The notes beneath the pieces were generated by a model that was not told the origin of the DNA, did not search any database, and saw only the letters and a program-made list of their open reading frames with translations. Made by a program: the position numbers and the translations under genes. This document shows positions 18,296-28,751 of a stretch of 64,000 bases of DNA, piece after piece; position 1 is the first letter of the stretch, and every line of letters begins with the position of its first letter. The DNA comes from CAXMST01 sp963712765 (GTDB taxonomy: Bacteria; Actinomycetota; Thermoleophilia; Solirubrobacterales; 70-9): assembly GCA_963712765.1 (NCBI GenBank), contig CAVQIX010000001.1, positions 214,030 through 278,029 on the forward strand, given 5' to 3'.

Positions 18296-20152
18296 CTACT
18301 GGCTGATCGAGAGCACCCGGTCGGCGCGGACTCCACGGCGAACCGTGCGGGTACCGTCCGGCCAGATCACCGTCAGACGCTTGATCCGGGATCTGCCGCC
18401 AAGGCCGAAGTAGAGGCGATGGTCGCCGCGTGAGTGGCGCGAGCTGTCGCTCTGGCCAACCCATTGGGTCAGGTGTTTGCCGGCGGCGCGGAGCCGCACC
18501 TCGGCGCCGATCGCATCGGTGTTACGCCCACTCGCGGTGAGATCGACGTGCAGCCAGTGGTTGTCGCCGCCCCTGGTCTCGAACAGCCTGACCGCGCGTT
18601 CGAGCCTGCCCTCGCGCTTGTAGGCGAGGAGCAGGTCGCGATCGCCGTCGTTCTCGAGGTCGAACCAGACGGTCGGGGCGAAGACCCCGCCCGCCTCGGG
18701 AACGGCGCCGACGCCGTTGCCGCGGAAGCTCCCGCTCGATTGCTGGCGGAAGAACCCGTCGGGAACGGTGTGCAGGTCGCTGCGTCCATCGTTGTTGTGG
18801 TCGACCCAGGCGGCGGTTGCCGATCGCTCCGGCAGCCCCAGGGTCTCCGGGGGGAGGCTGCGGAGCCTGCCCCCGCGGTTGACCAGCAGAGCGTTGCCGG
18901 CAGGCGAGGAGGCGAAGACGTCCTGGTCGCCGTCGTTTTCGTAGTCGGCCACCACCAGCCCCCGGACGCTCCCGCCCGAGGCGCGCCGGATGCGATAGAG
19001 GCGCTCGAAGTCGTCGCTTCGGCGGCGGTATACGAGCACCGTGAAGGTCGTGCCACGCGCGATCAGCAACTCCGGACGCCGGTTGCCGTGCAGATCCGAC
19101 CAGCGATACTCGGTCCCCTGCGAGGGGTTGCCGTCGCCGAGCGACGCCGAGACATCGGCGAAGGTGCCGTCGACGAGCTGGCGGTAGAGCTTCGGCTCGT
19201 CGTCGGCGCAGCTCGAGAAAAGGTCGAGCAGACCGTCGCCGTCGTAGTCGACGGTCTCGGCCGTACGACCGCGGCACAGGCCCTTGCTGACCCCGAGGCT
19301 CTCGCGCCGCTCCTCGAAGATGGTTCCGCTGTTGATCAGCAGCTCGTCCTGGATCAGGCCCTCGTACTTACCGATCTGGCCCTTGTTGCCGCCGCTGATC
19401 ACCCAGGCGTCTCGGAGTCCGTCGCCGTTCAGATCGGCGATCGCAATCCCGTGACGGTCGGGCAGCCGCAGCTCGAAGCTGCGCGTGGTCGGGGTCACCG
19501 CCCGCGAGCCGATGAACACCTGGGTCAGCGGCAGCGGCTGGCTGATCTGGACCCGGACGGGGACGTCGAGGAAGGGCGGATCCAAAAGCACGCGCGAGCC
19601 GTCGGCCGGCAGCTCGAAATCGACCCGCGTGATCGGCGGCTCCGCGCCCGCGTTCCTGCGCAGGGCGACCGCGGCGTTCTCCTTGTCGGCGACCGAGACG
19701 CCGGTGCGGAACCGGAGCGATCCGGCCAGCGGCTGATCGCCCGCGAACTCGCCGACGCGCCGGACCTCGTAGCGACCCCTGGAGCGGCCGTAGATGTAGA
19801 GGCCCGGGCGCGAGCGATCGGGTGCGCGGGTGATGTCGGCGAGGCCGGGGAACTCCTCGTCGTGGTCGAGCCCGCTGGCGATGATCTGATCCGAGAAGCG
19901 GCCGTTGCCGCGGTTGCGCAGTAGCGAGGAGGCCTGCGAGTGGTTGGTGGTGAAGACGTCGGAGAAGCCGTCGCGATCGTAGTCGGCGATCCCGAGATCG
20001 AACAGGTTCTTGTTCTCGATCGCGATCCGGCGGGGCTCGAGCTCGATCCCAGCGACCGCCGGTGGGGCCATCGCGAACGCGGCAAGGAGTCCGCCGAGCA
20101 GGGCGACGGCCGCCCGCCGGCCCCTCGTTCGCTGTTGTGAGTCGCTCTGCAT
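18296..20152 (-). CDS. ASPIC/UnbV and VCBS-repeat (CRTAC1-like) secreted protein
   Basis: This intact 618-residue protein has a signal peptide (VALLGGLLAAFAMAPPAVAG). FG-GAP/VCBS-like calcium-binding repeats follow (LGIADYDRDGFSDVFTTNH, ADLNGDGLRDAWVISGG, VDYDGDGLLDLFSSC, VVADYENDGDQDVFASS). The protein ends in an ASPIC/UnbV domain (HLTQWVGQSDSSRHSRGDHR, VIWPDGTRTV). Such proteins are thought to form secreted beta-propellers, and their ligands are unknown. It is a diverged paralogue of the frameshifted gene at 7408-9286, sharing domain order and length. I see no clear ribosome site or -10 box before the ATG at 20152. Confidence 0.85.
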   Translation of the reverse strand: MQSDSQQRTRGRRAAVALLGGLLAAFAMAPPAVAGIELEPRRIAIENKNLFDLGIADYDRDGFSDVFTTNHSQASSLLRNRGNGRFSDQIIASGLDHDEEFPGLADITRAPDRSRPGLYIYGRSRGRYEVRRVGEFAGDQPLAGSLRFRTGVSVADKENAAVALRRNAGAEPPITRVDFELPADGSRVLLDPPFLDVPVRVQISQPLPLTQVFIGSRAVTPTTRSFELRLPDRHGIAIADLNGDGLRDAWVISGGNKGQIGKYEGLIQDELLINSGTIFEERRESLGVSKGLCRGRTAETVDYDGDGLLDLFSSCADDEPKLYRQLVDGTFADVSASLGDGNPSQGTEYRWSDLHGNRRPELLIARGTTFTVLVYRRRSDDFERLYRIRRASGGSVRGLVVADYENDGDQDVFASSPAGNALLVNRGGRLRSLPPETLGLPERSATAAWVDHNNDGRSDLHTVPDGFFRQQSSGSFRGNGVGAVPEAGGVFAPTVWFDLENDGDRDLLLAYKREGRLERAVRLFETRGGDNHWLHVDLTASGRNTDAIGAEVRLRAAGKHLTQWVGQSDSSRHSRGDHRLYFGLGGRSRIKRLTVIWPDGTRTVRRGVRADRVLSISQ

Positions 20153-20281
20153 CCGCCGTCTGTCCGCTTCGGCACCGATGTTGGCCCTCCTCCGATCGAC
20201 CGGGCCCCTGGCGCCCCAGGCGACCGAATTGTTGCAGCGCGCCACTGCCACATGGGCCCGAGGCCCTAATCTGCGCCGCCG

Positions 20282-21937
<1,656 letters not shown>

Positions 21938-21962
21938 CGGATCCGCGAGACCGCCCGTGCCC

Positions 21963-23747
21963 TCAGCAGGGGGAGCCGGCGGCCGACGCCAGCGAGCACA
22001 GGACCGGCTTGTTGGAGCCGTTGGACGCCTGCAGGCCGAAGCCGCTCTCGGGGCCGTTGCCCGGGCCGGCGTCGCGCCAGCGGTGGAAGATCGCCGTCGG
22101 GATGCCGGGCACCTGGCGGTAGAGCTTGTAGAGGCCGGCGTATACCTTCGCCTGCTGGGCGGCGCTGTAGGCCTTGCCACCCGAGGCGGTAGTCGAGACG
22201 CCGGACTCGGTGATCCAGATGTCCTTGTTCTGGTCGCCGAAGTCGAGCATCACGTCCTTGAGGTCGGCGAGCTGGGTGCGGATCGCCTCCCGATGGTTGC
22301 CCTCGGGGCCGCCGCCGGGGTACGCGTGGTGGCCGATCGCGTCGCTGTGGTTCTTCGCGCCCCGCTTGTAGATCTCGCGGAGGAAGTCGTCGTAGCGCTG
22401 TTGGCCCGGCTCGTTGTTGGCGTGGGCGGCGAGCCCCGTGGTCAGCACCGCCATCTGCGGCCGAACGGCCTTGATCGAGTCGTATGCGTGCTCGAGCAGC
22501 TTCGAGTACAGAGCCGGGTCGGGGCCACCCTGGAAGAACTTGCTGGTGTTGGCCTCGTTCCAGACCTCGATCGCCAGCGCATTCGGGTAGCGGTTGGCTA
22601 CAGCGGCGGCGAAGTCGCCCCAGTCGCCGAGGTGGGCGGAGCTGGGCGGGAAGGTGAAGCCGCAATCCCCCGGCCTGGCCCAGCAGGGAGCGCCGGTGAT
22701 GATCAGCACCGGCTTGACGCCGTGATTGAGCAGCCTGTTGTAGGCGGCGTCGGAGACGGCCCAGTTGTAGCTGTTCTTGTTCTCCTCGACGTTGTTCCAG
22801 GGGATCGACATGCGCGCGGTCGTGGCGCCGATGCCGGCCAGCTCGTCGATCTGGCCGAGCATGCTCTGCCAGGCCTCGTTGACGCCGAAGTAAGGCCTCG
22901 GACCGGGGCTCTTGACCGGGGCCAGATCCGGCGCGTGGAGGTCGCAGGGATCGACCTTGGGGGGTGCGGAGGGATTCTGGAGGTCGGCGCCGCCCTCGCA
23001 GGAGTAGGTCCAGCCTGCGGAGGAGATCGTCGCCCGGTAGTCGCAGGTGATGATGCCGCCGGGACGGCAGTTGATCTGCCCCGGATTCAGGCCCCGGGAG
23101 GTGAGCTTCTTCTTGACCGAGCTCTGCGCCTGCGTCGCCGCCTGGTTGACGCCGCACTTCTTGGTCCTGATCGTGACCTTCTTCTTGATGTTCGCCGCGC
23201 GACCGACGCAGTCCTCGATCACGTTGAGGCGGAAGTTGAGCGCCTCCCATTTGCACTTGAAGCCGTTGACGAGGTTCGTGTAGCAGAACACGTAGGTGCT
23301 CTCGTAGCCCTTCTTTGCGAGCTGAGCGGGCATGAACTCGTTGTTCTTGGTCGCGCCCTTGTCGACCTTGCAGCTGGTCTGGCGGAACTTGAGCCGCTGC
23401 CTCTTGCGCTTGCCGATCAGCTCGCCCTCGCCACGGCAGGTCCGGGTGGTGCCGGCCGAATCGAGCTGAGCCGAGGCCCATTTGCACTTCGCGTAGCGGC
23501 CGGGGGGCTTGTGCGGCTTGCCCTTCATCCGGCAGCTGACCTTGATCGGCTGGGCACCCTGGCTGCGGATCTCCTTCTTGATCGCCTTCTTCGCATTGCC
23601 GAGCTTGCCCGCCTCGGCGCCCGACGCAACGACCAGCGAGAGGCCGAGCGCGGCGATCAGGGCGGCTACAGCGACAGCGACAACCCCAAGCGGACGAGCG
23701 GCCAGAGCCGCGCGCGTAGCATCGATCAGTCCGGGTCCCACGGTCAT
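21963..23747 (-). CDS. Secreted clan GH-A glycoside hydrolase with Cys-rich N-terminal repeats
   Basis: This 594-residue protein has an N-terminal membrane/signal segment (PLGVVAVAVAALIAALGLSL, 20-39). Three diverged Cys-rich modules follow (roughly 46-130, 136-200 and 201-262), each with a basic helix, a CxxxxA/CKWxA strand and a terminal CxGxA-like element. A TIM-barrel hydrolase domain follows (about 285-594). The predicted acid/base is Glu398 in EVWNEANTS and the nucleophile Glu514 in ITESGVST, the clan A arrangement of GH5/GH39-like enzymes. The substrate is unknown. The modules may bind wall or polysaccharide, or resemble DUF4333-like domains; this is a guess. Confidence 0.82.
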   Translation of the reverse strand: MTVGPGLIDATRAALAARPLGVVAVAVAALIAALGLSLVVASGAEAGKLGNAKKAIKKEIRSQGAQPIKVSCRMKGKPHKPPGRYAKCKWASAQLDSAGTTRTCRGEGELIGKRKRQRLKFRQTSCKVDKGATKNNEFMPAQLAKKGYESTYVFCYTNLVNGFKCKWEALNFRLNVIEDCVGRAANIKKKVTIRTKKCGVNQAATQAQSSVKKKLTSRGLNPGQINCRPGGIITCDYRATISSAGWTYSCEGGADLQNPSAPPKVDPCDLHAPDLAPVKSPGPRPYFGVNEAWQSMLGQIDELAGIGATTARMSIPWNNVEENKNSYNWAVSDAAYNRLLNHGVKPVLIITGAPCWARPGDCGFTFPPSSAHLGDWGDFAAAVANRYPNALAIEVWNEANTSKFFQGGPDPALYSKLLEHAYDSIKAVRPQMAVLTTGLAAHANNEPGQQRYDDFLREIYKRGAKNHSDAIGHHAYPGGGPEGNHREAIRTQLADLKDVMLDFGDQNKDIWITESGVSTTASGGKAYSAAQQAKVYAGLYKLYRQVPGIPTAIFHRWRDAGPGNGPESGFGLQASNGSNKPVLCSLASAAGSPC

Positions 23748-23862
23748 GGGACTCCGATCGGCCCTTCAGCACCGCGCCTTGAGCGGTGGGCGGCGGATTG
23801 GACATCCGGCCGTTCAGGGATTCCTGCGCCCAGCGCGGGTCCCGGAGCGAGCGTGGCGGACT

Positions 23863-25344
23863 TCACCCTCGTGTGATCCGCTTCCTCGGTACCCCCCAGC
23901 GGAAGCTCCGCTCGCCGTCGACCTTTGCCCAGAGCTTCGACCCACGCCGCATCATGATCCGCTCGACGACGACCTCGCCGGCCGCCACCCGTTCGCGGTG
24001 CAGCGTCTTGGCCGCGCCGCGCTTGCGGCCAACCACGACCTTCAGCCTGCCCGCGGCCGGCGAACGTGTCCATACCGAGATCCGCTTGCGGCTGATCCGA
24101 TCGGCAACGAACGGAAACCGGGTCGCCTTGTAGGACATCTTCCTGCTGCCGTCGGAGAACAGCACCCCCGCGCCCCAGCCGAGCCTCGGACTGGCGCTGA
24201 CGGTCTCGCTGTCGCGGATCTGGAACAGCAACCCGACATCGACCTTGAACCGCCACAGGAGCCGGATCGCGTCGGCGATGTTGCGGGCCTGGCTGCGCTC
24301 GGTCGGCACGTCGTAGTAGGTGCTTTCGGTGGGTGGGTCGCTCTCCCACCAGAACTCGGTCGCCCAGAGCCCGCGCTTGAGCCCGGCCGGCAGCACGGTC
24401 CCCTCGCGCTCGGCGGTCCGCAGCAGCATGCGGATCTTCGGCATCTCCCGGATCGCCGCATCGCCCTTTACCGCCCGCTTGCGGGGGGAGCGCTCTGGGC
24501 TGATCGGATGGTGGGAGACGAGATCGAACTTGGCCGGCTCCGGGCACGGCGTTGGCTCGGGGTTGCGACCGCCGCCGAGGCAGAAGAGGTCGCGGAAGAA
24601 CCGCAGCGGGCTGACCCTTCGGCTGCCGGGCTTGCCACCATTGGGACCGGTCGAGCCGGCGATGACCTGGGCGCCCGGCTGTGCCGACTTGACCCCCTCG
24701 TAGGTGCCGTTGAGCAGACCCCGGTACATCCGCGGGCCGTTGGCGGCGTTCGACTCGGTCCACTGCGGCGAGAGGAAGCCGGTCAGGTTGGGCTCGTTCC
24801 AGGCCTCGTAGAGGGCCACCCTCGGCAGCGCCACCGCGCCCGGGGCCGGCCGGAAGCTGCCGTCGTAGCGCCGGGCGAGGGCATACGCGAAGTCGCGGAT
24901 CCGATCCGGATCGGGGTCCCAGGTACCGTCGGGCGCGAAGGCCTCGATGCCCGGGTTGTCGGGGCCCTCGGCCCACTTCGGGGCCGAGTGGATCGTCAGC
25001 AGCACCTCCAGGTCGCGCGCGTCGGCGTCTCGGACCGCGTTGTCGAGGCGATTGAAGAAGTAGGCCGGATCGGCGGGGTTGCGCGGGTCCGCCGGGTCGC
25101 TCGTCTCGATCTTCGACCAGCGGGCGCCGATCCGGGCGTAGCTGGAGCCGATCTCCGCGGCGGTCTCGAAGGCGATCGCGCGCTGCTCGGAATCGTTGTT
25201 GATGAACCTGGCCTGGTCGGAGAAGCCGAGGGCGATGCCGCGCTCGGCCGCGGTCGCGCCGGGCGGGAGCGCAAGGAGCAGCAACGCCGCGCCGAGCAAT
25301 ACCGCGCGAGCGACGGTGTGCCTGCAGATGACCGCTCGATCCAT
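23863..25344 (-). CDS. Secreted clan GH-A glycoside hydrolase
   Basis: The 493-residue protein begins with a signal peptide (LLGAALLLLALPPGATAAE). The barrel domain includes IGSSYARIGARWSKIE, LLTIHSAPKWAEGP, the acid/base Glu184 in YEAWNEPN, and the nucleophile Glu330 in LWATEFWWES. The last 90 residues form a basic beta-rich tail (FRWGVPRKRITRG end). It resembles GH39/GH5-type enzymes of actinobacteria. It has a strong ribosome site (GAGGAGGAAGG) and lies upstream of the other GH-A gene on the same strand with a 115-nt gap, so the two may be co-expressed glycan-processing enzymes. Confidence 0.83.
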   Translation of the reverse strand: MDRAVICRHTVARAVLLGAALLLLALPPGATAAERGIALGFSDQARFINNDSEQRAIAFETAAEIGSSYARIGARWSKIETSDPADPRNPADPAYFFNRLDNAVRDADARDLEVLLTIHSAPKWAEGPDNPGIEAFAPDGTWDPDPDRIRDFAYALARRYDGSFRPAPGAVALPRVALYEAWNEPNLTGFLSPQWTESNAANGPRMYRGLLNGTYEGVKSAQPGAQVIAGSTGPNGGKPGSRRVSPLRFFRDLFCLGGGRNPEPTPCPEPAKFDLVSHHPISPERSPRKRAVKGDAAIREMPKIRMLLRTAEREGTVLPAGLKRGLWATEFWWESDPPTESTYYDVPTERSQARNIADAIRLLWRFKVDVGLLFQIRDSETVSASPRLGWGAGVLFSDGSRKMSYKATRFPFVADRISRKRISVWTRSPAAGRLKVVVGRKRGAAKTLHRERVAAGEVVVERIMMRRGSKLWAKVDGERSFRWGVPRKRITRG

Positions 25345-25446
25345 CCTTCCTCCTCTCGGGCGTCAAGCTAGCGCAGTCGCCGGCTCGCCCACCCGACGCG
25401 GCCCGGCGCGGCGCTTCCGCCCCGGTGCCCGGCCGGATCGCTGCGG

Positions 25447-25471
25447 TAGCCTGCATAGGTAATGCATAGGT
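25447..25471 (+). promoter_or_regulatory. modABC promoter and tandem 9-bp repeat spanning the start codon
   Basis: TAGCCT (25447-25452) lies 9 nt before the modA ATG, with no ribosome site, suggesting a leaderless mRNA. A perfect 9-bp direct repeat, TGCATAGGT, occurs at 25452-25460 and again at 25463-25471. The 11-bp period (one helical turn) straddles the inferred transcription start and the ATG. It is placed where a molybdate-responsive repressor would act. That assignment is inference. Confidence 0.5.
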
Positions 25472-26235
25472 GGAGAGGAACGCTGACCACCGCTCTCGCC
25501 CTGGCGGCGATCTGCGGAATGATGACTGCCTGCGACGGTGGCGGGGATCAGCCCGAGCCACTCACCGTTTCCGCCGCGGCATCGCTGGGCGGCGCCCTCG
25601 AGGCCTACGGGTCCTCGTTCGAGGACGGGATGCGGGTCGCGCTCGGCGGCTCCGGCCAGCTCGCCGCCCAGATCCGGCAGGGCGCGAAGCCCGACGTCTT
25701 CGCCTCGGCCAGCCCGACCTACCCACGCGCCCTGGCGAGGGAGGGCCTCGCCGGCGAACCGGTCGAGTTCGCCCGCAACCGACTCGTACTGATCGCCGCG
25801 CCGGGAGCGGGGATCGACTCGCTCGCCGAGCTCGAGGCGCCCGGCACCGACCTCGTGATCGGGGCCGAAGGAGTACCGGTCGGCGACTACGCCCGTGCGC
25901 TGATCGAGCGGCTGCCCCCCGACCGGGGCGCCGCGATCATCGCCAACGTCCGCTCCCGGGAATCCGACGTCCGCGGGGTCGTCGGCAAGGTGGTGCAGGG
26001 TGCGGCGGACGCCGGCTTTGTCTACGCCTCCGACGCCGGCGCCGCCGAGCCGGAGGTAGTGACGGTTGAGATCCCGGAGGATCTCTCCCCCCGGGTCACC
26101 TACTCGGCCGCCGTGGTCGAAGGGAGCTCGGAGCCGCAGCGCGCGCGGGCCTTCGTCGACGGCCTGACGACGGCGGCCGGGCGCCGGGCGCTGATCGCCG
26201 CCGGGCTGAGCCCGATCTCCGGAGGTCGGCGATGA
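25462..26235 (+). CDS. modA: Molybdate ABC transporter substrate-binding lipoprotein ModA
   Basis: The 257-residue protein has a signal peptide with lipobox MMTAC (Cys24). It shows ModA signatures: LTVSAAASLGGALEAYG near the N-terminus, ALGGSGQLAAQIRQGAKPDVFASAS with the oxyanion-contacting Ser and Gly residues, and VPVGDYARAL. It captures molybdate or tungstate outside the membrane for ModBC. It is the first gene of modABC, and its TGA overlaps the modB ATG by 4 nt. Confidence 0.93.
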   Translation: MHRWRGTLTTALALAAICGMMTACDGGGDQPEPLTVSAAASLGGALEAYGSSFEDGMRVALGGSGQLAAQIRQGAKPDVFASASPTYPRALAREGLAGEPVEFARNRLVLIAAPGAGIDSLAELEAPGTDLVIGAEGVPVGDYARALIERLPPDRGAAIIANVRSRESDVRGVVGKVVQGAADAGFVYASDAGAAEPEVVTVEIPEDLSPRVTYSAAVVEGSSEPQRARAFVDGLTTAAGRRALIAAGLSPISGGRR

Positions 26236-27044
26236 GAATCGGCTGGTTCGGGCTCACGCTCGCGGGCGCCCTGATCGTGACGCTCGTCTTCCTCACCCTC
26301 CCGATCGCCGCGATATTCCTCGAGGCCGGTCCCGCCGACCTGCTGGCCAGCCTAGGGGACGAACAGGCCCTCGACGCGCTGCGCCTGAGCCTGCTCACCT
26401 CGACGATCGCGCTCGCGCTGATCGTCGCGATCGGCACCCCGGCGGCCTACCTGCTCGCGACCCGGTCGTTCCGTGGCCGCGGAGCCGTGATCACGCTGAT
26501 CGAACTGCCGCTGGTCGTCCCTCCCGCCGTCGCCGGGATCGCGCTCCTCGCCGCCTTCGGACCGAGCGGGCTGCTCGGCGGGGTGGTCGAGGGGGCGGGG
26601 ATCAGGCTCGTCTTCGAGACCGCCGGGGTCGTCGTCGCCCTGACCTTCGTCGCCAGCCCCTTCTACATCCGCCAGGCGCAGAGCGCCTTCGAGGCAATCG
26701 ACCCCGACTGGCTCGGGGCCGCCCGCACGCTGGGCGCAGGCGAAGCCAGGGCCTTCACCACGATCGCGGTGCCGGCGGCGAGCGGCGGCCTGCTGGCCGG
26801 AGGGGCGCTCGCCTGGGGACGGGCGCTGGGGGAGTTCGGAGCGACGATCATCTTCGCCGGCTCCCTTCAGGACGTGACGCAGACGGCGCCGCTGGCGATC
26901 CTCGAGCTCTTCTCCTCCGACTTCGACGCCGCCCTGGCCCTCTCAGCGGTCCTGATCGGGTTCTCGGCGGCGCTGCTGGCGACGATCAAGCTCGTCGGCC
27001 CAGGCCGACCCCGAGAGCGACCGACCGGAGGTGGCCTTGCTTGA
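26232..27044 (+). CDS. modB: Molybdate ABC transporter permease ModB
   Basis: This 270-residue inner-membrane permease has about five to six hydrophobic segments. It carries the ModB/NifC hallmark LPLVVPPAVAGIALL and the EAA coupling loop DWLGAARTLGAGEARAFTTIAVPAA (split here as seen), followed by GRALGEFGATIIFAGS. It forms the channel for molybdate. The ATG overlaps the modA stop and is preceded by GGAGGT. The C-terminus overlaps modC by 14 nt. Confidence 0.93.
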   Translation: MRIGWFGLTLAGALIVTLVFLTLPIAAIFLEAGPADLLASLGDEQALDALRLSLLTSTIALALIVAIGTPAAYLLATRSFRGRGAVITLIELPLVVPPAVAGIALLAAFGPSGLLGGVVEGAGIRLVFETAGVVVALTFVASPFYIRQAQSAFEAIDPDWLGAARTLGAGEARAFTTIAVPAASGGLLAGGALAWGRALGEFGATIIFAGSLQDVTQTAPLAILELFSSDFDAALALSAVLIGFSAALLATIKLVGPGRPRERPTGGGLA

Positions 27045-28104
27045 GGCCGAGATCGCGACCGCCCGGCGCGGGCTGGAGATCGATGTCTCGTTGATGGTCG
27101 AGGCGGGATCGCCGCTGGCCCTCGTCGGGCCCTCGGGCGCCGGCAAGAGCACCGTTCTCGCCGCGATCGCCGGACTCCACGAGCCGCGCCGGGGCCGGAT
27201 CAGCTGTGGCGGAGTCAACTGGCTCGACTCCGGCGCCTCGAAGTCCCTCGCCCCCGAGCAGCGGCGCTGCGGCTACGTCTTTCAGGGATACGCCCTCTTC
27301 GGCCATCTCAGCGCCCGGCGAAACGTCGCCTACGGGCTCGGCCACCTCCCCCGCCGCGAACGGAGGGCCGCCGCGACCGCGCTGCTGGGCCGCTTCGGGG
27401 TCGCCGCGCTGGCCGAGGCGAAGCCCGGCGACCTCTCCGGCGGCGAGCGCCAGCGGGTCGCGCTGGCGCGCGCCCTCGGCTCGCGTCCGCGAGCGCTGTT
27501 GCTGGACGAGCCGCTGGCGGCGCTGGATGCGACCACGCGGGCAGCGGCGAGGCGGGAGTTGATCGAGCTGATCGGAGAGGCAGGGGTGCCGAGCATCCTG
27601 GTCACCCACGATTTCACCGAGGCCAGCGCCCTGGCCGGGCGGGTAGCCGTGATCGAGTCGGGCCGGATCGTCCAGTCGGACTCCCCCGGCGAGCTCGCGG
27701 CACGGCCCGCCACGAGCTTCGTCGCCGAGATCACCGGCTCCAGTGTCCTCACCGGTCACAGCCGGGGCCATTCCACGGGTCCGACGGAGGTCACGCTCCG
27801 CGGAGGCGCGTCGGTGCTCAGCACCGACCCCTCCGAATCGGGGCCGGTGTCGATCTCGGTCCACCCCTGGGACATCTCCCTCGAGCCGCCCGGCAGCCCG
27901 GCGCGCGGCTCCCAGCAGAACCGGCTCCCGGGAATCGTCCGATCGGTCGCCCCGATCGGCAGCAGGGTGAGGATCGGCCTCGATGTCGGACAGCCCCTGA
28001 TAGCCGAGATCACCGAGGTCGCGCGCCAGAGCCTCGGCCTGCATCCGGGCTCCGAGGTGATCGCGGCCTGGAAGGCCGCCGCTACACGTTTGATCCCGCG
28101 CTAG
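27031..28104 (+). CDS. modC: Molybdate ABC transporter ATP-binding protein ModC
   Basis: This roughly 357-residue ATPase has Walker A GPSGAGKST, signature LSGGERQRVALARAL, Walker B ALLLDEPLAALD and switch His in LVTHDFTEA. A C-terminal TOBE-like region (about 290-357; QNRLPGIVRSVAPIGSRVRI) probably binds molybdate. The exact start is uncertain. GTG at 27031 directly abuts the GGAGGT at 27027-27032, so the TTG at 27037 is mechanistically more plausible, while 27031 gives the longest frame. The operon ends at a hairpin terminator just after the stop. Confidence 0.92.
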   Translation: MALLEAEIATARRGLEIDVSLMVEAGSPLALVGPSGAGKSTVLAAIAGLHEPRRGRISCGGVNWLDSGASKSLAPEQRRCGYVFQGYALFGHLSARRNVAYGLGHLPRRERRAAATALLGRFGVAALAEAKPGDLSGGERQRVALARALGSRPRALLLDEPLAALDATTRAAARRELIELIGEAGVPSILVTHDFTEASALAGRVAVIESGRIVQSDSPGELAARPATSFVAEITGSSVLTGHSRGHSTGPTEVTLRGGASVLSTDPSESGPVSISVHPWDISLEPPGSPARGSQQNRLPGIVRSVAPIGSRVRIGLDVGQPLIAEITEVARQSLGLHPGSEVIAAWKAAATRLIPR

Positions 28105-28126
28105 CGGGCCGGCATCCGCCGGCCCG
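28105..28126. terminator. Hairpin terminator between modC and the convergent secreted-protein gene
   Basis: A perfect 9-bp stem (CGGGCCGGC / GCCGGCCCG) encloses a 4-nt ATCC loop, immediately after the modC stop and 13 nt before the stop of the convergent gene. It has no U-tract, which is usual in high-GC actinobacteria, and it could act in both directions. Confidence 0.75.
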
Positions 28127-28138
28127 GGTTACGGTCGA

Positions 28139-28696
28139 CTAACCCTTCTTCATCGACAGCGAGGACTCGGCGAAGGGCTCGCCCTCCAGCGTGATCTCGA
28201 CCTCGGCGGTGATCTTCTTGTTGGTCATCTTCCCCTCGTAGGAGTACTCGATGTCCGCGGTGCATGGCGAGACGCCGGACCCGACGACCTTCTGCTTCGC
28301 AGCCTTGAACTTGAGCTTGTTCTTGCCGAAGTCGTTGCTCCAGACCGCCTTGAAGCCGTTCTTGTTCCACTTGTTGTTGCCCTTGCCCTTCTTCAGGGTC
28401 ACCTCGCGAGGCTCGGGGTCGGGACACCCGAAGGCGTTGCCGCCGAGGTCGAAGACGCCGGTGAACTTCTTCTTGCCCTTCAGGGTCAGGTCCATCGTCG
28501 CGGGGCCCTTGGTGCGGAACGTCTGATTCTTCCACGTGCCCTTCCAGCTTCCAGCCACCTTCTTCGGCTTGAACTTCTTGCTCTTCGCCGCGTCGGCGCC
28601 GCCGCCACCTCCTGCCGCGGTACCGAGACCGACACCCAGAGCAACGACCAACGCAAGAGCCGTGGCCACTGCCGTCAACCGTCCGATCAAACCCAT
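28139..28696 (-). CDS. Small secreted protein of unknown function
   Basis: This 185-residue protein has a signal peptide (VATALALVVALGVGLGTAAG), a short Gly run and a lysine-rich mature domain of beta strands. Strand-like segments include VAGSWKGTWKNQTF, KGPATMDLTLKGKKKFTGVF and ITAEVEITLEGEPFAESS. Two Cys residues could form a disulfide. The pattern of a lipocalin-like or immunoglobulin-like barrel is possible but not demonstrable. A good ribosome site (AAGGAG) lies upstream of the ATG at 28696. It is a common architecture for extracytoplasmic proteins in this lineage. Confidence 0.78.
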   Translation of the reverse strand: MGLIGRLTAVATALALVVALGVGLGTAAGGGGGADAAKSKKFKPKKVAGSWKGTWKNQTFRTKGPATMDLTLKGKKKFTGVFDLGGNAFGCPDPEPREVTLKKGKGNNKWNKNGFKAVWSNDFGKNKLKFKAAKQKVVGSGVSPCTADIEYSYEGKMTNKKITAEVEITLEGEPFAESSLSMKKG

Positions 28697-28751
28697 TCAA
28701 AGCTCCTTCTCGTATCCCACTCCGAGCGGCGACACTATCAATCGATCCGAG

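Noticed and set aside
18434..19924. Plus-strand frame of 496 codons
   Set aside because: Antisense shadow of the intact ASPIC/UnbV gene.
21957..23876. Plus-strand frame of 639 codons
   Set aside because: Opposite the glycoside hydrolase; low-complexity composition and no motif, whereas the minus strand has both catalytic Glu motifs.
23509..25371. Plus-strand frame of 620 codons
   Set aside because: Antisense to the second glycoside hydrolase; it also crosses the gap between the two genes.
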